Position numbers and translations under genes: made by a program. Shown here in pieces: positions 1 to 6,294 of a stretch of DNA of 31,617 nucleotides. Source of the stretch: a virus; the IMG/VR virus record IMGVR_UViG_3300031696_000032, positions 1 through 31,617 of that record, one strand, 5' to 3'. The notes below the pieces were generated by a model. The model ran no database searches, was not told the origin of the DNA, and saw only the letters and a program-made list of their open reading frames with translations. Positions within the stretch are counted from its first letter, which is position 1. Each line of letters begins with the position of its first letter.

Positions 1-1626
1 AAACACTTTGATAAGCCTGTAGAAGAAGTAGAAAAGAAAGTTACAAAAATTATAGAAACCCAACCTGCTCCTGTAGTAGCTCCTGTAGTAGATCCTGTAG
101 TAGATCCTGTAGTAGATCCTGTAGTAGCTCAAGGAGTACCTGATAGAGATCCAAAGTTGTTAGGTGAAATGGGTGTAAGCGAGGTTCCTATAGCTCCTGT
201 AATAGCTCAAGAAGTACCTGATAGAGATCCCAAGTTGCTAGGTGAAATGGGTGGAAGCGAGTTGCTAGGTGAAATGGGTGCAAGCGAAGATGTTGTTGTA
301 CGAGATTTCCTAGGTAATGTAGTTGAGGGCGGTACAACGGATAGGCTTATTTCAGAAGTTGAGGGACAAATTCCTGATGTAGTATACAATAAAGAAGCGT
401 ATGAAGAAAGGCTACTTCAAGAAGATCAGGAATTCAGGGATATGATTTCGGGAATGGATTCTAATGAAATTAATAAATTAATAGCAGATGAAGACGTTGA
501 TAATAAAAAGAAAGATGCCTTAGCTCTTGCTATAGAAGAAGAGTATGAAGTTGAGCTAGGAAAAAGTGGTATCTTAGCTGACTTAGGAATTAGTGATGCA
601 GAAAATACAGAGATTGACCAAGCACAGACTATTAAGAGACTTAGTTTAGAGTTAGGTTTATCCTATGATTATGTAAAAAGGGCTATACAGGATAGTAAGA
701 TAGGCAACAGTACTCAACTTAACACTGACTTTGAAGAAGTGGCAGCAGGAACGTCAGATAGATTGGCAAAGATTAATATTATGAAAGCCCAACAGCTAAG
801 TGATAAGACAGCAGCTAAGAGTGCTGCAGATAAGATAGCAGCAGATAGGAGATCTTATTTATTATCGCAGGCTCAACAGGTAGATAAAGTAAATGCTGCT
901 GCTAAAGCTGAAGCTGAAGCTACCCGACTTGCTGCTGCTGCTCAAGCAGAATCTGACCGACAGAATTCTATTATAGCCCAAGCAGAGGCCGACCAGCAGA
1001 ATGCTATTATAGCTAAAGAAGAAGCTGACCGAAAAGCAGCTGTTAAAGCAGAGGCAGACCGACAGAATGCTATTATAGCCCAAGCAGAAGAAGAAGAAGC
1101 AGGACTAACTAGACAACAGAGAATAAGGGAAGAGGAGCTTTCAATAGAAGCTGAAACTCAACGGTTGCTAGACGAGAGCGCAGCATTGACAGCAAAGATA
1201 GCTAAAGCCACAGCAGATAAAAAAGCTAGATTGCAGGGGGACAGGACTCCTACTCCTACTCTTCCTAACACACCACCTCCGGAAACAGGTGGTGGAGGCC
1301 ACCCTAGTGCTGGTAGTGGTGGAGGCAACAATGGTAGTGGTGGTTACACTCCACCATCAGGCCACCCTAGTGCTGGTAGTGGTGGAGGCAACAATGGTAG
1401 TGGTGGTTACACAGGGGGTTGGGGTAATTCCGGCTATAGCCAGAAGAAAGCTAAGGAGACAGGCAACGGGTATATTAATGCAGCTAAAGGTGGCTTAATT
1501 GGTAAGGCAGATAAACCTAAAGTCAAGAAGATGCGTTCTGACAATACCTCAGGACTCGCAGCTAAGAAGAAATCAAAACAGAAAGCACAAGCTAAAAAGG
1601 GAGCTTTGGCAGCAAAACGAACTTAA
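1..1626 (+). CDS. Repeat-rich coiled-coil protein, 5' end outside window
   Basis: The frame is open from base 1, so the first ATG (157) is internal and the true start lies upstream; at least 541 residues are visible. In order there are PVV(A/D) repeats, two full and one partial copy of a DRDPKLLGEMG-type repeat, an acidic helical region, a long Ala/Glu/Gln coiled coil with repeated AEADRQNAIIAQ-like units, two copies of a Gly/Ser/Asn-rich segment, and a Lys-rich tail. The tail contains AAKGGLIGK, a motif type that recurs in other proteins here. It ends 82 bp before the scaffold gene, where T7-like phages place the portal or a small head protein. It could be the C-terminal extension of the portal or a separate head protein; I do not recognise a domain. 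That it is coding is clear, the role is not. Confidence 0.8.
   Translation, partial: KHFDKPVEEVEKKVTKIIETQPAPVVAPVVDPVVDPVVDPVVAQGVPDRDPKLLGEMGVSEVPIAPVIAQEVPDRDPKLLGEMGGSELLGEMGASEDVVVRDFLGNVVEGGTTDRLISEVEGQIPDVVYNKEAYEERLLQEDQEFRDMISGMDSNEINKLIADEDVDNKKKDALALAIEEEYEVELGKSGILADLGISDAENTEIDQAQTIKRLSLELGLSYDYVKRAIQDSKIGNSTQLNTDFEEVAAGTSDRLAKINIMKAQQLSDKTAAKSAADKIAADRRSYLLSQAQQVDKVNAAAKAEAEATRLAAAAQAESDRQNSIIAQAEADQQNAIIAKEEADRKAAVKAEADRQNAIIAQAEEEEAGLTRQQRIREEELSIEAETQRLLDESAALTAKIAKATADKKARLQGDRTPTPTLPNTPPPETGGGGHPSAGSGGGNNGSGGYTPPSGHPSAGSGGGNNGSGGYTGGWGNSGYSQKKAKETGNGYINAAKGGLIGKADKPKVKKMRSDNTSGLAAKKKSKQKAQAKKGALAAKRT
70..129 (+). repeat. 12-bp tandem repeat, five units (PVVA/PVVD)
   Basis: Five in-frame copies of CCTGTAGTAG(A/C)T encode PVVA-PVVD-PVVD-PVVD-PVVA. 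The unit is a multiple of three, so loss or gain of copies would keep the reading frame. Confidence 0.9.
138..285 (+). repeat. Imperfect repeat encoding LLGEMG-x-SE
   Basis: Two copies of a unit encoding VPDRDPKLLGEMG are separated by a PIAPVIAQE linker (about 138-180 and 216-258). A third, shorter copy (ELLGEMGASE) follows directly. DNA identity between copies is high, suggesting recent duplication inside the gene. Confidence 0.8.
1297..1412 (+). repeat. Exact 53-bp direct repeat (Gly/Ser/Asn-rich segment)
   Basis: Positions 1297-1349 and 1360-1412 are identical over 53 bp and are separated by 10 bp. They encode a GHPSAGSGGGNNGSGGYT segment twice, probably a flexible linker. The copy-plus-spacer distance is 63 bp, so the frame is kept. 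Confidence 0.92.
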
Positions 1627-1652
1627 TACCCTTTATTGGCTACCTAAGATCA

Positions 1653-1679
1653 GGGGTGTACAATCTCGTACACTTCCCC
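1653..1679 (+). other. Hairpin between first gene and scaffold
   Basis: GTGTAC (1656-1661) pairs perfectly with GTACAC (1668-1673) across a 6-nt loop. GGG (1653-1655) can pair with CCC (1676-1678) beyond a TT bulge. No U-run follows, so it is not a standard intrinsic terminator. It could be an RNase processing site or mRNA-stabilising element between the upstream gene and the scaffold gene. The rest of the 82-bp gap shows nothing beyond the scaffold ribosome-binding region. Confidence 0.5.
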
Positions 1680-1708
1680 ACTGTTAGCCCCAACAAGAGA
1701 GTAAAATT

Positions 1709-2560
1709 ATGCAAGCAGTAAAGAACACACCAGAAGTAAAAGGTTTCATGCGAGTTAATACTAAGCAACAGCGTATGGATAATGACGAAGCAGAGCTAGC
1801 AGAATTAAAAGCAAAGCATGGAATGTCACCAGAAGAAAAAGCGGATGATGAAACTCCTGATACAGCGGAAGAGCGATCTTTCAAGAAGAGGTATGGGGAT
1901 CTACGTAGGCATCAGCAAGAGCAGAAGAGTGACTTTGAAGAGCAGATTAAAGCTTTGAAAGGGGAACTTAAAGCTACATCAACAGGTGATATGGAATTGC
2001 CTAGCACTGAAGAAGAGATTGCAGCTTGGGCAGGTAAGTACCCTCAGGTAGCTAACATCATGCAGACAATGGCATTAAAGGCTGCAAAGGATCAAAACGA
2101 AACTTTATCTAGTCGTATGAAAGAGATTGATGATCTTCAATTAAGTGCAAACAAAGGGAAAGCAGAAGCTAAGCTACTACAGATCCATCCAGACTTTGAG
2201 CAGATTCGTGAAGAAGATGCATTCCATGATTGGGTAGATGAACAGCCTAAGTGGGTTCAAGATTCGTTGTATCATAATGAGTCTGACGCAACTAGTGCTG
2301 CCAGAGCTATAGACCTGTATAAGTTAGATGCAGGTATTAATAAAAAGAATAAAGGTAAGAAGGGTAATAATCGTAGTGCTGCACAAGACGTTAGTTCCCG
2401 TGGAGGTTCTACACCTACAGAAGGTTCAGGTGAACAGCAATATGTTGAGTCTGATGTAGCAGCTATGACCATTAGCGAGTATGAAGAACACCAAGATGCT
2501 ATTGCCAAGGCAATGCGTAGTGGTAACTTTGTATATGACATATCCGGTAGTGCGCGTTAA
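1709..2560 (+). CDS. Putative capsid scaffolding protein
   Basis: The 283-residue protein is strongly charged and helical, as scaffolds are. It has an acidic Glu/Lys/Asp-rich N-terminal half including a coiled-coil segment around RYGDLRRHQQEQ (about residues 61-72), an IHPDFEQIREED stretch (about 158-169), a Lys/Asn/Gly-rich hinge (KNKGKKGNN, about 213-221), and a short C-terminal helical segment. Scaffolds act inside the procapsid and bind the coat through their C-terminal end. Its position directly before the major capsid gene is the T7 gp9/gp10 order. The start has a weak purine-rich AAGAGAG upstream. Assignment rests on position and composition rather than a recognised sequence motif. Confidence 0.75.
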   Translation: MQAVKNTPEVKGFMRVNTKQQRMDNDEAELAELKAKHGMSPEEKADDETPDTAEERSFKKRYGDLRRHQQEQKSDFEEQIKALKGELKATSTGDMELPSTEEEIAAWAGKYPQVANIMQTMALKAAKDQNETLSSRMKEIDDLQLSANKGKAEAKLLQIHPDFEQIREEDAFHDWVDEQPKWVQDSLYHNESDATSAARAIDLYKLDAGINKKNKGKKGNNRSAAQDVSSRGGSTPTEGSGEQQYVESDVAAMTISEYEEHQDAIAKAMRSGNFVYDISGSAR

Positions 2561-2584
2561 GTTTAAATAAAGTTTAAATAAAGC

Positions 2585-2612
2585 TTGACATTTATATAAA
2601 AATCAGTATAAC
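2585..2612 (+). promoter_or_regulatory. Sigma70-like promoter for the capsid gene
   Basis: A perfect -35 box TTGACA (2585-2590) and a -10 box TATAAC (2607-2612) are separated by 16 bp. Just upstream, the 11-bp unit AAGTTTAAATA occurs twice in tandem (2559-2569, 2570-2580), an A/T-rich placement like an UP element. The same boxes, spacing and flanking bases occur on the minus strand before the ribonucleotide reductase gene (30526-30553). Transcription should start near 2619. Whether it is read by the host enzyme or a phage factor cannot be told from sequence. Confidence 0.75.
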
Positions 2613-2618
2613 TGTATT

Positions 2619-2891
2619 TTAAACCTCTAGTGTAATTAGACCGATCCTCTGGTTACACTAGTACGTTACGGAAGAGTAGGCTCCACTCGGCTACCCTACA
2701 CAGAGTAACACAATATGTTTTGCAAATTCGTGTATAACATATAAGCAATTACAATAGTAAATAGACAAACCTGATACACTACAGCCCAGATCTTACATTA
2801 AGTCGATCAACTTATAAAGACTGCACCTGTAGAATAACAGCCTCTATGATATTGTTATAGCTCCATTACAATTTATATAGGAGTATATATC
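2619..2891 (+). other. Long untranslated leader of the capsid mRNA with hairpins
   Basis: About 270 nt from the predicted start site to the capsid ATG hold no credible gene. A strong hairpin lies at 2627-2661: 14 base pairs counting two G-U pairs, with CTAGTGTAA matched by TTACACTAG and a 7-nt loop. A weaker inverted repeat ATATGTT/AACATAT lies at 2713-2719/2736-2742 and another short one at 2844-2860, just before the ribosome-binding site AGGAG (2879-2883, 8 nt before ATG). A 5'-terminal hairpin often protects phage mRNAs; that role is inferred. Confidence 0.6.
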
Positions 2892-3965
2892 ATGGCTTTC
2901 GCAAAAGCGAGTGGTTATACCAACTTAAACTCAGGTAATTTCTCACCTGTAATTTATAGCAAACAAGTACAGATGGAATTTCGTAAGTCAGCAGTCTGCG
3001 AAGCGATCACTAACAGTGATTACTTTGGTGAGATTGCCAATGCTGGTGATTCTGTACGTATTATTAAAGAGCCTGAAATTACTGTCTTAGCATACACCCG
3101 TGGTACTGCTATCGCTACTCAGGATTTAACTGACGTTGATTTCACTTTAACTGTAGACAAGTCTAACTACTTTGCATTTAAACTGGATGACATTGAAGAG
3201 CAACAGACCCACATCAACTGGCTAAGTATGGCTAGTAATCGTGCGGCCTATCGTTTGGCTGACCAGTATGACCAAGAAATCTTGGGTTACTTGTCTGGTT
3301 ACAAGCAATCTGCTCTACATGCTAACGCTGCTGCAGTTAACAACGTAATCTCTGGTACTAAGGCTACGGCTGCTGCTGGAACAGATGAACTACTTACAGC
3401 TAACAAGCTAATCAAGTCTTCATTTGGTAACATCACTACTAGTTCTGCTGCCGATCACTCTATCCCACTAGCTGCCCGTATGGCTGGAGCAACTGCTGCT
3501 GCTACTGCAACTGCAACTCCGTTGCAAATGGTAGCTCGTATGGCTCGTTTGATGGATCAGAACAATGTTGATAAGGCAGGTCGTTGGTTAGTTGTGGATT
3601 CTGTATTCCAAGAAATCCTAGCTGACGAAGATTCTCGTCTATTGAACATGGACTGGGGACAGTCAGGTGGACTACGTAATGGTTTGATGTTGGACAACTT
3701 GCATGGTTTCCGTGTATATGTTTCTAACAACTTGCCTTCTGTAGGTTCAGGTTCAGCTACTGCTGGTACTGCTAACCAAAACGCCAACTATGGTGTTATT
3801 GTTGCAGGTCATGACTCTAGTGTTGCTACTGCTCAGCAGATCAACAAGACTGAGACTTACCGTGATCCAGATAGCTTTGCTGATATTGTACGTGGTATGC
3901 ACCTTTATGGTCGCAAGATCCTACGTCCTGAAGCAATAGTTACTGCTAAATACAACGTAGCCTAA
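2892..3965 (+). CDS. Major capsid protein (HK97-fold type)
   Basis: The 357-residue protein has the pattern of podovirus major capsid proteins: an N-terminal arm (MAFAKASGYTNL), then YSKQVQMEFRKSAVCEAI, a GDSVRI strand, an I-A-T-QDLT segment near residues 74-80, FKLDDIEEQQ near 96-105, and a late REPEATED-strand region ending GRKILRPEAIVTAKY. These segments match the usual order of the HK97 fold (N-arm, E-loop, P-domain, A-domain) in this family, as far as I recall it. It would form the icosahedral shell. It has a strong ribosome-binding site, its own promoter upstream and a terminator 13 bp after its stop, so it is probably the most highly expressed gene here. No programmed frameshift product like T7 gp10B is apparent. 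Confidence 0.88.
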   Translation: MAFAKASGYTNLNSGNFSPVIYSKQVQMEFRKSAVCEAITNSDYFGEIANAGDSVRIIKEPEITVLAYTRGTAIATQDLTDVDFTLTVDKSNYFAFKLDDIEEQQTHINWLSMASNRAAYRLADQYDQEILGYLSGYKQSALHANAAAVNNVISGTKATAAAGTDELLTANKLIKSSFGNITTSSAADHSIPLAARMAGATAAATATATPLQMVARMARLMDQNNVDKAGRWLVVDSVFQEILADEDSRLLNMDWGQSGGLRNGLMLDNLHGFRVYVSNNLPSVGSGSATAGTANQNANYGVIVAGHDSSVATAQQINKTETYRDPDSFADIVRGMHLYGRKILRPEAIVTAKYNVA

Positions 3966-3977
3966 GCGTTGTCACTG

Positions 3978-4010
3978 AGGGGGTGGGCAATCTGCCCCCT
4001 TTCTTTTATT
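3978..4010 (+). terminator. Intrinsic terminator after capsid gene
   Basis: AGGGGG (3978-3983) pairs with CCCCCT (3995-4000), and the stem extends inward by G-U and G-C pairs. It is followed by TTTCTTTTATT. This is a classic rho-independent terminator, in the same place as T-phi in T7 (just after gene 10). It would separate capsid expression from the tail genes, at least partly. Confidence 0.9.
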
Positions 4011-4028
4011 ATGTAAAGAGTAATTATA

Positions 4029-4751
4029 ATGGCAACATATGTCTCACTTGCAAATGAAGTTCTAAGACGACTTAATGAAGTACAGATTGATGCTGCTGGT
4101 GACGGTTTTGATACTCTTAGAAATGTACAAGCTCTTGCTAAGGATGCTATCAATAGTAGTATTAGACGTATACTGCAAGATGGTCAAGAGTGGCCTTTTA
4201 TTAAAACAACTACAACACAAACGCTAACAGCAGGCGTTACTACTTATTCTTTCCCCTCAGACTACTCAAGCTCTGACTGGGATACCTTTTATATTAAACA
4301 ACTAGCAGCTAAAGGTAATACACCTACAGTGCTACAACCTATACCTTATGAATCATATATTCAGATACATAGATCCACAGACGATGTTGCACCAGCCACG
4401 GGATTGAGTGCTCCAACATCAGTATTCCAAACATATAATTCTACCTTCGGTGTTACACCAGTTCCTGATGCTGCATATGAAGTAGAATATACCTATTGGA
4501 GTTCACCTGCCAGCCTTAACTTATACAACGATGTAAGTGTTATACCTGAGAGATTCTCTCACGTAGTCATTGACGGTGCTATGATGTATATGATGCAGTT
4601 CCGTTCAAACGCACAGAGTGCTCAAATGCACCAGCAATATTTTGAAGATGGTATAAAAGCAATGCGTAACGTACTAATGGATGATACTTTAACAATGCGA
4701 TCAACTTATATTGTAAGGTCACATCTATCTACCTCTGTAGGAATGGTATAA
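4029..4751 (+). CDS. Tail tubular protein A-like head-tail adaptor
   Basis: The 240-residue protein begins with ANEVLRRLNEVQIDA followed by AKDAINSSIRRILQDGQEWPF (about residues 38-58), the hallmark opening of T7 gp11/P22 gp4-like adaptors. A beta-rich middle and a helical C-terminal region containing FSHVVIDGAMMYMMQFRSN follow. The protein forms a ring under the portal and links it to the tail nozzle. It is the first gene after the capsid terminator and lies 4 bp before the nozzle gene, the expected gp11-gp12 order. I am confident of the family. Confidence 0.88.
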   Translation: MATYVSLANEVLRRLNEVQIDAAGDGFDTLRNVQALAKDAINSSIRRILQDGQEWPFIKTTTTQTLTAGVTTYSFPSDYSSSDWDTFYIKQLAAKGNTPTVLQPIPYESYIQIHRSTDDVAPATGLSAPTSVFQTYNSTFGVTPVPDAAYEVEYTYWSSPASLNLYNDVSVIPERFSHVVIDGAMMYMMQFRSNAQSAQMHQQYFEDGIKAMRNVLMDDTLTMRSTYIVRSHLSTSVGMV

Positions 4752-4755
4752 CGCC

Positions 4756-6294
4756 ATGCCTGATCAATTATCTATACAAAAAGTTTTCTGTAAGGGAGGT
4801 TTAGATACTAGTCGTGACGTTCTAGCTCAAGGGGAACAATCTTCGGGTAGTGCTACTCAGTTAATTAACTATGAAAGTTCTGTGACAGGTGGCTACAGAC
4901 GCATTAGTGGCTTTGCCAATTCATATGGTACTGTTCCGGGTGTTGGCAGCACCTTAGGTGTCAACGTAGTAAACGGCATACGAGATGGCATACTAGCTTG
5001 TCGTAAGCCAGCTTCTGGTAATAACTACTTACATTATTGGAACAACTCTACCTCTGCATGGGTAGCTGCTACTTGTGGTGGTTCACCTACTATGACTGGT
5101 GTAGGCAAAGTTCGTTTTTCTAATTACAATTATGGTACTAAGAAAGTAATACTTACAGATGGTATTAATCCTGCTGCTACATATGATGGTACTACATACA
5201 CACAGATAACACATTCGGGCGCACCTACAGATCCCAAGTATGCTGTAGACTTCGCTAATCATATGTTCCTTGCAGGTGATCCAACACATCCTACTAAGTT
5301 ATTCTTTAGCGCACCTTTAGCAGAGACAGACTTTGCTACAGGTAATGGTGCCGGAGTAATTAATGTAGGCTTTGACATAGTAGCTATTAATCAGTTCCGT
5401 GATTCACTATACGTGTTTGGTACTAACACAATAAAAGCACTGAAGGGTACTTCAGCAGCAACCTTTTCATTGACGGGTGTTACCCACGACTTAGGTTGTA
5501 TTGCCACTGATAGTGTAATTGAAATTGGTGGAGACTTATTATTTCTTAGTCAAGATGGTATGCGCCCTATAGGTGGAACAAACAAAATAGGTGATGTAGA
5601 GCTAGAGACAGTATCTAAAGGTATTCAATCTTTGTTTCAAGACATATCTATTAACGAAGACTTAAATGGATTATCTGCTGTTGTCATTCGCCAGAAGTCC
5701 CAGTTTAGAATATTCTTTGCAGCATCAGAATCTCAGGGTATAATAGGTTCTATGCGTAATTCTCAAGAAGGATTCTCTTATGAGTTTAGTCAGCTACTAG
5801 GTATTGAAGCTACTTGTGCTTCTAGTGGTTACATAGGTCAGTTTGAACATGTAATACACGGGACATCTACAGGTAAGGTACACAGACAAGAAACTGGTAG
5901 TTCCTTTGCAGGTGCAGATATACTTAGCATATATCAAACTCCTTACTTGTACATGGAGAATCCTGAACAACGTAAGATATTTCATAAGGTTAATACTTAC
6001 CTTAGAACAGAGGGCGATAACAATATTATTTTATCCGTAGTATATGACTATGAAGATATTAATGTACTAAACCCCACAAACTATACAATGACTACTACAG
6101 GTGCAGCAGCTTATTATAATGAAGCTACTTATAATACTACGGCTGTATTCAGTGGCAACCCCTCGCCAATACAGGCAACTAATATATCTGGATCTGGTAA
6201 GTCTGTATCTTTTAAATATGTAACAAACAGTCAAGATGCTAGTCATAGCATACAAGGCTTAGTAATAACTTATGGCACTGGAGATCTAAGATAA
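4756..6294 (+). CDS. Tail tubular protein B-like tail nozzle
   Basis: The 512-residue, beta-rich protein starts with QKVFCKGGLDTSRDVLAQGE, then NYESSVTGGYRRISGF and VPG. The pattern GGL, N-x-E, G-x-YRRI-x-G is typical of podovirus nozzle proteins at the tip of the short tail. It follows the adaptor gene by 4 bp and abuts the first fibre gene (stop and next ATG are adjacent at 6292-6297). It is shorter than T7 gp12 (about 790 residues) but close to the nozzle proteins I recall from marine podoviruses. No strong ribosome-binding site is seen, so translation may be coupled to the adaptor gene. Confidence 0.8.
   Translation: MPDQLSIQKVFCKGGLDTSRDVLAQGEQSSGSATQLINYESSVTGGYRRISGFANSYGTVPGVGSTLGVNVVNGIRDGILACRKPASGNNYLHYWNNSTSAWVAATCGGSPTMTGVGKVRFSNYNYGTKKVILTDGINPAATYDGTTYTQITHSGAPTDPKYAVDFANHMFLAGDPTHPTKLFFSAPLAETDFATGNGAGVINVGFDIVAINQFRDSLYVFGTNTIKALKGTSAATFSLTGVTHDLGCIATDSVIEIGGDLLFLSQDGMRPIGGTNKIGDVELETVSKGIQSLFQDISINEDLNGLSAVVIRQKSQFRIFFAASESQGIIGSMRNSQEGFSYEFSQLLGIEATCASSGYIGQFEHVIHGTSTGKVHRQETGSSFAGADILSIYQTPYLYMENPEQRKIFHKVNTYLRTEGDNNIILSVVYDYEDINVLNPTNYTMTTTGAAAYYNEATYNTTAVFSGNPSPIQATNISGSGKSVSFKYVTNSQDASHSIQGLVITYGTGDLR

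Noticed and set aside
1289-1498. Alternative plus frame with Val-rich product in the Gly-rich region
   Set aside because: It is a by-product of the GGT/GGA repeats in the main frame, which runs through to a normal stop with a plausible Lys-rich end.
3962-4153. Open frame on the minus strand across the capsid terminator
   Set aside because: It crosses a strong terminator and the start of the adaptor gene, with no ribosome-binding site or family likeness.
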